DNA of 32,985 nucleotides from Neelides folsomi. Its lineage: Eukaryota; Arthropoda; Collembola; Neelipleona; Neelidae. The DNA is taken from assembly GCA_034687125.1 (NCBI GenBank), contig JAQGBZ010000556.1, positions 1 through 32,985 of the forward strand, in the 5' to 3' direction. The position numbers and the translations under genes were made by a program. The notes beneath the pieces were generated by a model, which saw nothing but the letters and a program-made list of their open reading frames with translations, was not told the origin of the DNA and searched no databases. Positions within the stretch are counted from its first letter, which is position 1. Each line of letters begins with the position of its first letter. Of the stretch, positions 1 through 12,217 are shown in pieces.

Positions 1-408
1 GTGACATGACATTCGATTGCCCGGTCAAGTAACATGATTCAATTCTCAATAATCTTCTCAAATGGAATAGAGTATAAGAACAAAATATTTTAATTCTAAT
101 TGTAGGCACTATGTATGTTGATAGTGCATATTAAAAACAGGATCCTTTTTAATTGATCTTTAATTTCATTAATTTATGAATGATCAAAGATAAAATGTAC
201 ACACATAAATGGTTTATGGGAAACATATTAAACTAAATACGACCTTGTGTATTACATTTATTATATGGTATTACTTATATATCTGCAATTAAATAAAAAA
301 GATTGTAAAATAATTTCCTCTTAATTTAACGTGTATCTAAAACAAAAACCAGAAAGAAGTAGATTTATACATATTTAATGTTACTGTCGTGTAAAAGTTC
401 GCTCTTGA

Positions 409-448
409 TTTTGGAACAGCATTTTTGGAACAGCATTTTAGAACAGCG
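409..448. repeat. Short triplicated motif TTTTGGAACAGC
   Basis: Three near-identical adjacent copies of TTTTGGAACAGCA start at 409, 423 and 436; the last carries A for G (TTTTAGAACAGCG). The motif sits in the probable 3' flank of the receptor gene. It looks like local slippage duplication, and no function can be read from it. Confidence 0.6.
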
Positions 449-464
449 TTTAGATTATCATAAT

Positions 465-470
465 TTTATT
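465..470 (-). terminator. Candidate poly(A) signal for the LRR receptor gene
   Basis: This is the first AATAAA hexamer downstream of the receptor stop codon on the minus strand that I found. A second one at 257-262 is an alternative. Hexamers arise often by chance in DNA this AT-rich, so the call is weak. Confidence 0.3.
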
Positions 471-1091
471 TGTGATAGTAGTTAAATTTAAATTAAGTTT
501 TAAAATGCGAAAATCGAAGAGGAAACTGTTACTACACAACAGTATGTAATATAGTATGGTATAAGTACTATCAGTATAATTATGTTAATTTAATTTATCA
601 ATTGACGTTTGGTGTAATAAACGAACTTAAAAACTGGTTATCAGACATTGAGGTTTACAAACAAGTGTATTCTATTGTTGTTTCCCGTCATTAGTTATCT
701 TCAAAAAAATGAGATTTTCATTAAATAACAACGAAAAAGAAAAATTACATTACAAATCTTAGAAAAATACTGAAAATTCTAATGGTAAATGAATAATAAA
801 ATCTTACATTTTAACATTAAAAAATATCACTAAAAATAGAAATTGCAAATTATGTAATTTATATATTTACAGTCGTATGTTCATGCCATTAAATAATTTT
901 TCAAATTTAACTGAATGTGAATGTGAGTGAGTATTAAATATTGAGTAAATATTAATAAGTACATTTCCGAAATATGATTATCAATTAGAAAGAATTTTAA
1001 AATTCTCCAACAGTAAGAGAATTTCATTAAAAAAATTATAAATCTAATCTTGTAAAGTGAAAAAATAGAAAATTTAATTAAATAAAAAGAA

Positions 1092-4000
1092 TTAAAGCTG
1101 CACAAGGTCATGTCTCGTTGCATTCCTAGCCACATAAACATCCATGTCATGATCCGTCCAATTATCCGGAGTGTCATAACCAGACAAAGTATTTAATGAG
1201 TCTCCATGTCTCATTCTCCTCCTCTTCGCCGCTTGAGCCTCAAAATGGGTATGGAGTTGTGTGGACGGGCCAAGATGTTTATTTAGCGCATCTTGGCTCG
1301 ACCGCGATCCCACACTCGCCCTCAACAATCTTGATTGATTGCTCAGGTAATTGGTGACAGCTGAGGACTCGCGTCCAAAAGAATGCAAAGAATGCATCGA
1401 ATGTGAATGCATTCCGTGATGAGGAGTTAAATAAGATCTTTGGGTGTGGGTGGAAGAATGGCCGTCTGGAACGGTCCTTTGGGGGATTAAATTCTTTCTT
1501 GAAGCTGTGTGGGCCAAATGGTCAAGAGTTGCATGGGCATGGTGATAGACTCGTGCACGAGGAATAGACCGAGCTGAGACAACTGACATGGCGTCCCATT
1601 CTTTAACTACTGACGAAGGCCCGGTCATGTGAAGAGTTGCTTGGCAGGGTGAAGGAGGGATGAGAGATCCGGGCGGTACCTTTTGCGGGGAAATTTATAA
1701 ATTTACCGGACCCAACCAATCTGGAACGAAGTTGCCATGAGTACCATGTAAAAAATATTTTTATTAGGTTTATTATTCAAAAAATTGTTACGTTTGGATC
1801 AACAAAATTAATAAATTAATCAATATTTAATTCAAATTAACCAACATAAAATAAATAATAAATATTTTAAATATTGAATATTATGTTGTTATTGTTGTTA
1901 ATGAATAACGTTTAAAATGTTAATATCAAAGAAAATGCGAAAATCGCAAGGTTTAGTTTGATTAGTAGGATTTTGTAAGGGAATTTTACCTAATTTTACC
2001 AAGAACAGAATAAAACCAAAATATTTTTTACAAGGGTACTCAGGACTACAGACGTTCATATATACAAATTCATAAATAAAATACTGTATAATATTGTAAT
2101 TATGCAATATGTATGATAATTAAATTGAAGTTGATAAATTACCTTGGCAATTATTTGCGAATGTCGCGGTAACTTTTTGGTTCTTCTTGTTAGCGTAATG
2201 AACAAAATTGCCGCTAGTAAAACGGTCAAACAAATGGCAGCAGACGCCCCAATCGTCACTTTGTCCATTTGACTCATAAATGCCGTCGGCCCATCACCTT
2301 TCAATTCCCGACATTCTGCTCCACTTCCTGTGGGCATTCCTGAACTCACGCTGTACTCATTGTACAAAACGTCTTCGTAAGGAACTACGCAAACAACAAC
2401 GCAAGCCTAAAATAAAAAATAAATAATTTTTACATATTTTTTAAACAGGAAGTTTTGTAAATATTTTTGATTAAGGTAGTTGTAAATATTATAATTAATT
2501 TAATTGGGTTTAAAATTTACATTATTTGGTAAATTTTTAATTCTGTATTCTCGTTCAGAAGCTGCCAATGGAGGTCCATGTCTAAAAGCCGTTTCTCCAA
2601 ACATCCGATAAATAATGCGATAACCCCCAACCAAATTTTTCTCCGTTTCCCAGACAACGGTTAAAGAATCCCCGCGTCGCTCAATGTCTTTTATCATAAT
2701 AATTTCAGAAGGTTTTTCTGTAGCAAAAACTAAATTTCCAACTCGATCTCGTGTTGGTTGTGTTGAAGAAGGCCCAGTTTGGACAATAAAAGTTTGACTT
2801 CTTCTCGTCGACTCAATCGGAATCGGCGTCGTTGACGATGTCGTTGTTTGAGTTGTACTTGTAGTTATAGGAATATTCCTCACAGGGATAACGCTCCCTG
2901 AATTAGGAATAACTGATGAACTTCCTGTTGGTGGACGCAATGGCGGACCAACTCCAGTAATTACAGGAATATTCGATTCATCGAAATTCCCCCCTTCGAA
3001 TACAACAGGACTTGGACGGCGGATTTGCCCACTCCCGACATTTTCATTATTTCGGACAAAACTTTTATTTAATATTCTTCCCGCTTCGACATTCAAATTT
3101 GCTATCCTTTGTGGTTTATTTCCACCGTTGGATGAAGACGAAGAACTTGTCGTTGAGCTGACTGTGATTGATGAAGTGATTTTAGGTCTCAGATTGTGGA
3201 GTAATTCTTCTCTGGATTTTAATGGGCGGAAAAACTTTTTCGTGGTTGTTGGTGTCGGAGGTGAAGAAGATGGAGGTTTTAAATTGGAAATATTTGTATT
3301 TAATTTGTTGCTTTTTCCTGCTCCGTTTCTCAAATCTCTCAAAGGGACGTGATTTGAAGGAGAATTTTCATTATCCACTTGTTCATTCGAAGAGGATTCT
3401 GATTCATTTTCAGATTCTACGTGAAGAACTGCGGCTGTTAATTTTTTATTTTCCGTGGGCTGTGGTTCTTGTTGATTGGAATTTTCTTGAGTTTCTTCAG
3501 AATCGTCTTCGACTTCTGTGTGAACAATGTGATGTGCAGGAGTTGGAGGTTCAACACCAGGTAAAAATATATTGGAATTTAATGAAAGAAGTGAAGAATC
3601 GTCTAGATCGCGTGCTGTGCTTGAAGAGATTTTCTTTTCTTCGGGTTTTTCACAAACCAAATCTAAAAATTCAAAATTTTTAATTTTCAATTAACCATTA
3701 TCATTACCATTAACCATTGATGATGTTTTATTTATTAGCATATTAAAGTTATTTTATAAATATACCATTTTTGATATTTGTTAATTATTGTTTTGACTTA
3801 CCATTTTCAGTCAATTGATAAAAATTTGTATTTCGGAGTGTTGTGGGCGTCCCACAAAATTGAGGATTTCTCTCTCGGCTTGTTACTTGTAAATCCGAAT
3901 CTCGTACCCAATCAAGAATCCATTTAATTCTGCAGTCGCATGATAAAAATCTTCCACCAATGCTCAAACCTCTCAAACTCTCTTTAAGTGGATTAAATGA

Positions 4001-5364
4001 AGACTCTGCTAACGTTGCTAAAGGATTTCCATCAAGTGCAAGAAGTGTTAAAGAATCCATGTCCTAATTAAATATTAACACAATTGATTTAAAATTTATG
4101 GTATAGGGATACAATGATAAGAAAATTAAAAATATAAATTGTATTTTCCATTAGTATTTACTAAATTACATATTGTAAACTTACCTTAAAAGCATCTGAG
4201 GGAATTTCGGTCAATAAATTAAACCCGAGATCAAGAACTCGTAATTGAACAAGTGAAATAATAGCCTCTCTTGGAAAATGAGTAATGAGATTGTTGAGTA
4301 ACGATAGCGAACTTAAACTTCTTTTCACACCGTTGAATGCCGAAGGCGGGAGAGTTTGAAGAAGATTTCTTTCCAAATTCAAAGCCGTAAGAGAACTGAG
4401 ACCGAAAAAATCCCCTGACTCAACTTCACGAATTCGGTTTTGTGCCAAGTCGAGAAAAGCAATGGAGCTTAAATTCTTAATTGCTTCAGGAATTGAACTT
4501 AAGCGAGTGCCTATAAAAATAAATTATTTTATAATAAATAAGAACATATTGGAATGTAAATTTTTTATTCTCTTAACCTTAATGAATTAACATATAAGAG
4601 TTTAAATTGAATTTAAAAAAAATTAACTATGAAGAAATTACCTTTTAAATTAAGATTTCTCAACGAATTGTGAAGACCATTAAAAGCGTATTGATGTAAT
4701 TCAAGTGCATTGTCATTAAGCTTCAATGTGGTGAGAGATCCAAGAGTTTCAAATTCGCCCGCTTCAATTTTTGTAATTTTATTTGACCCAAGATCTAATA
4801 ATGACAACTGTGAAAGTTTTAAAAGCGCCTGCTTGGGAACGGCAGTTAATTGATTCCCAGATAAAGATAAATGCTTCAACGTAGTCTCTTGCCCTTTAAA
4901 AACTTCTTCATCAATTGAATGAATTCCACATCCTGAGAGTTGTAAACTTATCTGAAATGAAATAATGTTTAATAATAAATTAAAAATAAATTAATATCAT
5001 AAAAATTTGAAAAATTTACAAATTTAAGTTGCTTCAAAAAATCTTTTGGTAAATTTCCATTTCCATCCGTGACAGTGGATGAATTTAAATAAAGGAGCTC
5101 AAGCGGTTCTTGGTCTTTCTTTGTATCCAGTAGCAATTGTATGAGCTGCGGCCCTTCAACATCTTGGCATTGAACAGAAAGATGATTCGCTCCAGAAAGA
5201 CTTTTCGCACAAATGCACTGCGTCCGAATCCCAACACTCACATTATTTCTCCCATACCAAGGACAATCACTCTCAACACTCAAACAAATGCCAATGAGTT
5301 CCATAAAAATAATTAAGATAAAAATCTTGCGCTTCCTTCGTCGAAACAAATCTTGAAATTTCAT
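1092..5364 (-). CDS. LRR-FN3 single-pass transmembrane receptor
   Basis: Probable cell-surface adhesion or signalling receptor, 1078 aa. Minus-strand exons: 5364-5020, 4951-4642, 4510-4185, 4063-3802, 3662-2521, 2406-2143, 1679-1092; all phases agree and all introns are GT-AG. Visible order: signal peptide (about residues 12-29, after a basic stretch), N-terminal Cys cap (C34, C50, C52, C66), leucine-rich repeats to about residue 340, LRRCT cap (C369, C371, C397, C418; the last Cys is in the next exon), a roughly 300-residue Ser/Thr/Pro/Asn-rich stalk, one FN3 domain (about 730-808), a TM helix (about 845-867) followed by RRTKK, and a 210-residue tail. The tail has a His-rich stretch (928-985), a basic KRRRMR (1035-1040) and ends LVQL, a possible class II PDZ ligand. 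An in-frame GTG lies two codons upstream, but ATG at 5364 is the proper start. The last exon's acceptor (AAAAG|GTACC) is the weakest junction. LRR plus FN3 receptors occur across arthropods; I cannot name the orthologue. Confidence 0.86.
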
Positions 5365-5380
5365 TTTCACCTCCTAAGGA
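5365..5380 (-). other. Splice acceptor in the 5' leader of the LRR gene
   Basis: On the minus strand the start codon is preceded by a pyrimidine-rich tract and CTTAG, then GAGGTGAAA and ATG. The exon would therefore begin at 5373, only 9 nt before the start codon. This implies at least one non-coding leader exon further upstream, at coordinates above 5.4 kb, and a leader intron that may be long. Confidence 0.55.
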
Positions 5381-5399
5381 AAAAACAAAAGAAATGATT

Positions 5400-8300
5400 C
5401 ATTAATATTAATATAACAATAAACACTAAATGAATTAATTAATTTTTATTGATGTTAATAAAAATAGTTAATTACTATTAAAATATTGAATGTTCATTAA
5501 ACTCAACAATGCTCTCAAATATTAAAGGCTACTCGTATGAGTCTTATTCATACGTGTTAAAAAGATTTCCTTGTGGGAATTTGTAATATAATTTGTAACA
5601 GTAAAGTATCCAAAGGCTCCTGCTGTTACTCAAAAAATAGAACTTCGATTAGAGAAACATAATAGAAAATTGATTAGGAAATGAAAATCATTTAACCCTT
5701 ATATGAAACATCAGGTTTCTCTTTCAGTCCTTAAAAGATCCAAACTTATGGGCAAAAATTTGTTCACTCTCATATATCTAATTAATCTATTATTTTTTCA
5801 TCTAATTCAATATTCAATATATCCAACATACTAAAACAATATACCCATTTACATTTCAATTAAGCTAATATGATACACTTTAAATATAAGAAAATAAGAA
5901 GAGAAAAATATGAAGAGCAAAATGAATGATTTCATGTTAAAATATTTAGGGTGAGATAATTAATATGTGAATTTTTTGTAAAGCGTTTACGTTCGATGTC
6001 TATGTGTGGTCTATCGTTTAATCATTGTTGAAGAAAATAATGGTAAATTGATCTGAAAAACGTAATTGAATAGATTTGAACATCAATATGGAGATGTTTG
6101 GGTAAGGAAATAAAAGATGGTTAAGAGGACGTCACAAATGGGTCAGCATTTCACAAAGTCTGAATTCCTATATCCAACTTACACACCTTTGTCTCCTTGC
6201 TTTATTCATTCGCCTTACTTTACCTTTTATATCACTTAATAATGAAAAATGAACCGTTTCACGTTGAAAACGGCCAACTGTCCAAACAAATTCATCTAAT
6301 GCACTTCCTAAGTGGACTTCATTCCTTACATGCTTTCACAATACAATACAACTCAAACTTATATGATTTAGATACCTCTTAATAAATTCTATTTAATTTA
6401 ATCTGCAATATTTAGATTTTACAATAACAAAGATCCACAAAATATTCCACTCATATTTTTCATATACTCTAACTAGCTAAAATCAAATTTTTTTATATTA
6501 CTTATATGTATACTATATGTACGGTACCTGTACAGGTAGATAATTAATTTCTATTTTTCATCTACTTTCTGATTGTCTAAAAGTTAATTGTTTATGGCAG
6601 AGAATCTTTATAATATATATTGTTGGTTGAACTTTGAAATATGAAAAATGAAATATTTTGTGTTGGTTGTCAAAAGAAGCATGTCAAGTTTAAAAATGAA
6701 GTTGATGAAGTTAATTGGGGAACATCTCTCATTTAATCATCTGTCTTTCCACATTCATTACTTTGTCGGCCGCCTGGCCCTCAAAAACCCTCAACGTCAC
6801 TTTGGATGTCAGGAGTTGAAATGTAAAGGAAAGTTCCTAATTAAATCCCAATCTTCTGCTCAATTTCTTTCCCCTACTTTTCAGTTTTCATCATTAACGT
6901 TCTCAATTATGTTCAAATTTCCCTCTCTATTATATTCTTAATTTAGATTTATTCTCCTTTAAATCATGTTCAAACCTTTGTATCAAAATATATTAACTAT
7001 ACGTATATACATTCTTTCCATCCATACATTTTACATTAAAATATTCTTAGAAATATTCTTAGCTATTCAGATATGCGTATGGTAATGGTATGTAATACTT
7101 ATATGCGTATATCTAAGAATGTCAACTTTTGTTTATTTATTTAGGTTTATTGACATGTTCCCAAATACCTAAATTCAAGCCATTTAAGGTGTAATTGAAT
7201 TCGATAAAAGAATATTTAATGATTTTTTTCTAAATTCTCCCTCTGCATAAATGTTTTGATCAGTTGGTGGTTATGGGAGTGACTCATTGTGAAAAATTAG
7301 ATGGAATCACCGTCATGTCTTTCTTCAATATCTATTCATCTTTAAAGATAAATGACGTTAATGGGTCGAAGAGGAGCTTAATAAATCTAAAGAATGATTG
7401 AGATCATCGGAGATTCACAATTTTACTTTCATTTTTATTCCTTCAAGAAATGATAAGTCGATTGGAAAAGTATTGATGAGATTCTTTTTAAAACTCCGGC
7501 GGCTTCTGAATCTCAAAATCATCTTTAACGTTTCACTTTCTTAAATCAAACCATTAGCCAGGATATATCCAGTACAGTATATCCAGTATATATATCCTAT
7601 AGGAAAGTTTATTATTCTTTTGTACTTTACTTTTAATAGGTAGGTAAAATTATTTAGCTATGAAGAAACTGAACAATTCAATATTCAAGACTTAAATTAC
7701 TGAACTACTGAAGTTGAAAATTCCCTCCATTTTTAAATGAAACCATAAAATGTAATTTGGAGTGAAATATCTTCCTGAAACTATTTCGTTTTTTTCATTT
7801 CTTCATTTTTGACGTAAACAAGAAAAGGAGCAAGTCATTGAAAATGATTTTCACAAGTTAGTAGCCACACTTTACGTGTTACGTCGCATTACAACGAATT
7901 TCTTTGCTCCATTAAATCCCCTTAAAATCATCTCTGTGTCCTTTTATGTTTCTTAGTTGGGATCAACAAGCCTACTTATATTTATGATGTTTTATACTTT
8001 AGTTATATTCATAAGAGGATTTAACCATTTGTACCTAAAATGTTTCTTTTATATAAAATAATAAGTTTTTATATGTTCAGTATACCATTTTGAAAAAGTT
8101 TTAATAAAAGTTGTCTTGAATGAAGGAAACACTATTTTGAGCATTATGCATTCTAACATGAAAGAATCACACATGGTTATAAAGGCTTATAACTGTTTTA
8201 TTAAGGGTAAGTTGATCGTAAAATATTTCGTGAAAGCTTCTTAAATTCTTTAACTAGAACAAAATATGAGGTTAAACTTTGGTTAAATTTTTTTGTTAAC

Positions 8301-11190
8301 TTTACGCGGTTAAAGTATTTTACATAAAATTACATATTTGAATTAACCATTCGTTAGTTTTATTTAATGCCTTCTTATAATTAGTTTTCAAATAAATTTA
8401 TAGGTAAGAACTCTTCAATGTCTTATTAGAAATTTTTATATTAATTCATCTAGAAATTTCGATTAATTTCAATTGTGAAATTAAATAAATAAATTTTGAT
8501 TAATTATTGAATTGTAATTAATTGAGTCAAATGATCAAGTTCTAGTTATTTATGAATGAAGAAGAAGTCAGAGAGTAATTTGAATTCTATTGTTCCAATT
8601 TAAAATTGTTAGGTGTGTAAAAAGGGAGTTGACGTCTTCCCATGTGTTCATTTGCAAGTTTCTCCTCTGATTTATCTTTCCACCAGCTGTCGAATGAAAA
8701 TGAAACTTCCCTTTATATGAAATCTCCCATTCATAGACTGCAAAATTAGTCCATGTGGATTTACAAGCCCTTTCAATTTCCTTTCAATTATTTAAACATC
8801 GCTTCTCCATTTATAAGTAATTGAATCGCCGCAATTATCCTCATTTGTAAAATTAAATCCAAGACGTTTTCACGTCTTCATATTCCATTCAGAGTCTCGC
8901 GACACATCCACTTTATGAATAAATTGAAATGAATTCCCAATTTCTTTTATTTCAACTCCTTAAATTAATGATGGGCGAAATGTCCCACTCGTGTCATTTT
9001 AAACTGCTTATTCACGTTCACTAACTCAATACAAATGGGGCTTGGAATGAAGGGAGATGTATTGTAAAGTATTGTAAAGTGGCTTAAAGGGAAAATGTTC
9101 ATATAATATTTGGTTCGTAACAATGGACCACAAGAACTATATTTTTGAGCCAATTTAAATTTTAAAGTCAAAAGACTCACGAAGACATTTTTTTAAATTG
9201 GGAGCTTTTTTTATAATCATTATAATCAAATTTAATTTAATTTTAATAATCCTAATGAAACCGAAAGACTTCGAATCAAAAACAAATTTTCCTATTAAAG
9301 GCCATTAAGAAGGGAAACTGAGGAAGTTGATGAGTCAAAGCAAAGCGCTGTTTTGAATTCCAATCCAAAGGAAGGAGAATGAAACTTGATTTAAATGAGC
9401 CAAAGATTTATGAACCTCTTCGGGCTTTTGTTTGCTCGGCCACGTTCAGTTGCATATTGAAGATTATCAAATATTTAAATTCCTTCTCTGGCGCCTCTTC
9501 ATTTATTTTTTTACATTTTGGTAATTCTTGCTATGTGGGAATTTCAGGTGCTTAGATATTACATGTGCTTACATTTACAAGATAATCAGATTTCCTCAAC
9601 AATTTACTGATTTAATAAATCAGAGTTAAATCTGATAAAGAATGTTAAATTGGATTTAACCTATTACAGAACTGTGTTACCTAGATAACCATTACTACCT
9701 ACCATGTTACTTGTTTATCTTGTTCTTAAATACATTACAACCTGGCTAGATAGAGAAATGTAATATGCCATATATCAATTACAGATCGTAATAAGCTAAA
9801 CAAATCACCACAATTTTTTTCTATAAAGTTTCCATTACAATTAATGGCAAAAAATTTTTGTTTTGTTATGTTTTGAATTTATAATTATTTTCAATACAAT
9901 TAAATATGATAGAATTAAATATGATTTTGGCTTTTGGGCCATTAAGCGAATATCCAATTATGATTTTATGAGGATCAGAGTGAAGGTAACAAGGTTAGAT
10001 GGATGACTAAGGAAGCACATAAGAGAAGATATTGGATCTGGTTGTCAAGTGATTAATTTGATTTATTTATTAGAGTCGTTCCTAATGAAAGTAATGATCC
10101 TAATGATAATAAACATTTAAACCAATCCATTGCTATCCAATCTATTGGGCTGTAATGGAAAAGTGAGATGTAAATCCGTTGTCAATGCCACCAACAGATT
10201 TCCTATTATTTCTTTGGTAGGAATGTGAAGGCGGCGGTCAAATGGGAATTCTTGAGTAATAAATGACTCTAACGGTGGCGGCATGAGAAAAAGAAATAAT
10301 AAAAGTTCATTATTACGAGATCCCCTGTATAATCTATATACACTTTCAATGAGTCTCTGAGGTTACTCGGGAGAGATAAAACGAAATCCCCATGACTCCT
10401 CCTTATCTTAACGAGAATTTTATTGGCGGAGGGCGGAAACGACCATTTATTACAATTGATCTTAATTTATTTTACTTTTTCCCACCACCAAACGCCCTTT
10501 AATGAAAAGGCTTTAACAACAAACATTTTAATAGCGTTACACTACCAACAATCATTTACATGTAATCTCCCTAACTAAATAACAACGATTACAACTCAAT
10601 TGGATTTTTACTGCAAACATCTTTACTTTCTTTACACATTTGGAAATTTAATCGAATCTTTAATTTCATAATCTTCATATTTAATAAATTTCCCGCCTTT
10701 TATATTAACCAAATCCTTTCTAATGTCAAGACAATTAAAATTTATGAGCCGCATAACTTGCTACAATCATGCGTACACTTCAATTAACCAACTTTACGTC
10801 GTCTACGTGTATTGTATTACTTACGCATTCATAAGCATTGTGGTATTTGATTTGAAGAGATTTAATGAAATAAAGAAATAAAAAATCTTAATAATTTGTT
10901 AACAAATAAAAAACTGAATGAAATCTTAATTCAATAAATCTGAATACTTTTCTTTCTTTGTTGAGGATGACATATTGAAAATTTTCATTTGTTAAACCTA
11001 TATAATAAAATTGCGAAAATTTTGTTATTTGCTTAACTAGCTCTATGTATACATAGTTAGTTAGTTTAACTTGTGTTGGTTATGTAATTATGAGTTAAGT
11101 CTAAAAATTTAAAATGCATTATTAATTACGCTGATTAGTTCAAAGAAGCATATTGGAATTGTGTATATAAGATTGATCTGTTTTCTCTGT
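5400..11190. other. Gene-free AT-rich stretch, possible leader intron of the LRR gene
   Basis: No open frame here shows coding composition, splice continuity or recognisable protein motifs. The background is AT-rich with TAATTA/ATTTAA-type words, interrupted by GC-richer unique islands near 6760-6840, 8620-8960 and 10160-10530. The islands carry stops in all frames and look like regulatory or other non-coding conserved DNA rather than exons. The small open frames at 6197, 6648 and 8965 read as chance ORFs. Confidence 0.55.
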
Positions 11191-11274
11191 AAAGGCCTCC
11201 AACAGTATTGTTTTCGAAATATGAGAAATGTTTCCTTGAAAGAGAGAATACAACAATGGTGAATATGAGCTCAC

Positions 11275-11483
11275 CTGTCATGGTGGCAATAGCTAATGGT
11301 CGTCATAGTGAGAAATTGGACCTGGAGGGTCGAAAACGAACTTTGTTTCGAGATTACGTCTAATTGCTCTACTTCGATCGGAACGCAGATTGTAATTAAT
11401 ATTCCTATTCAAATATTCAAGATCACTTCGCACTGTGCAATTAAAACGATACTTTTAGAAGCCTCCAAGGGCGTGAATATTTG
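11275..11483 (-). other. Candidate exon or conserved block with Kozak-like ATG and donor site
   Basis: A GC-richer island in the 16-kb gap. On the minus strand it reads GCCACCATGACAG followed by GTGAGC: a start context close to the metazoan optimum, then a consensus donor, with the exon ending at 11275. Spliced to the receptor acceptor at 5373, this ATG would be out of frame with the receptor start, so it could only be an upstream ATG in a leader exon. On the plus strand the block could also be an exon between CTGTAAAG (about 11193) and the donor TTTGG|GTAAGG (11483). Neither reading is proven. Confidence 0.2.
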
Positions 11484-12128
11484 GGTAAGGCAAACACATT
11501 AAAATAAATCTAACAATAATATTTTATTCTCGCACATTTAATTAATTGTATTATTAAAATTTTTTCATGATAAAAAATGCAATAATTCATGAAATGTATT
11601 AAAAGTAATATCGTAAATTATTTCTAATGATTTCCATTTAAGAATGCCATAAAATTTATAATGCTGGATATATGGTTAATGTTCATTTGCTTTGGTAGTT
11701 ATAAGTTACTACTGATATATATTATTTTCCATATACATAGGTAAGAATAGTTATAGTGGCCATAACAACCAACAGGTAATTGATTATAGGAAGGAATGAA
11801 CATGATTTATTTAAAGGTATAAGGCAAATGAATGGACAAGTTATTCAATTACTGTGCGATGAAAGGATTCAAAATTTTGTCTATTGAAAGATTAAAAAGG
11901 AAGGCCGGTGAGTGTAATGGGGAAATTCATATAAGGGCTAATGGATGAATTTGGTTGTTGAAAATTCCTTCACGACACACCCGACTTCATGTGTGGTTCC
12001 TTCTTTTTCAAACACAACTCAATTTACTCCTAAAGATCATTCAACAACTTTTGCTGCCTCATCAGCCCATACAGAATTTGTATTACAAATCCAATTCAAG
12101 ACTTTTCATACATATTCCAACTTTTACA

Positions 12129-12217
12129 TTTAATTCATTTTTAACAATTAATTCATTTAATTCATTTTTAACAATTAATTCATTTAATTCATTTTTAACA
12201 TTTAATTCATTTTTATG
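12129..12217. repeat. 27-bp minisatellite, about 3.3 copies
   Basis: The word CATTTTTAAC recurs at 12136, 12163 and 12190, exactly 27 bp apart, and a shorter 18-bp step leads to CATTTTTATG at 12208. The unit is built from a 9-bp subunit close to TTTAATTCA. In one plus-strand frame it reads as a 9-residue repeat, but this is a by-product of the period and not evidence of coding. Confidence 0.85.

Larger units (their letters stand above)
1..1091. other. Gene-free 3' flank of the LRR receptor gene
   Basis: No coding exon is supportable here. The sequence is strongly AT-rich and lies downstream of the receptor stop codon (minus strand), so its right part is probably 3' UTR. Minus-strand AATAAA hexamers (TTTATT on the plus strand) occur at 465-470 and 257-262 and would give a 3' UTR of roughly 620 or 830 nt. 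A short imperfect triplication lies at 409-448. The 98-codon open frame at 881-1177 has AT-rich, low-complexity translation and is not taken as a gene. Confidence 0.6.

Noticed and set aside
881..1177. 98-codon minus-strand open frame
   Set aside because: AT-rich, low-complexity translation; overlaps the real last exon of the receptor in another frame.
3128..3683. Plus-strand open frames of 74 and 153 codons
   Set aside because: Antisense shadows of the receptor's long Ser/Thr-rich exon, which is in phase with flanking exons on the minus strand.
5362..5370. GTG two codons upstream as the receptor start
   Set aside because: Nuclear animal genes start with ATG; the ATG at 5364 directly follows.
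6648..6941. 97-codon plus-strand open frame
   Set aside because: No family motif, no supporting splice sites, and composition like the surrounding non-coding DNA.
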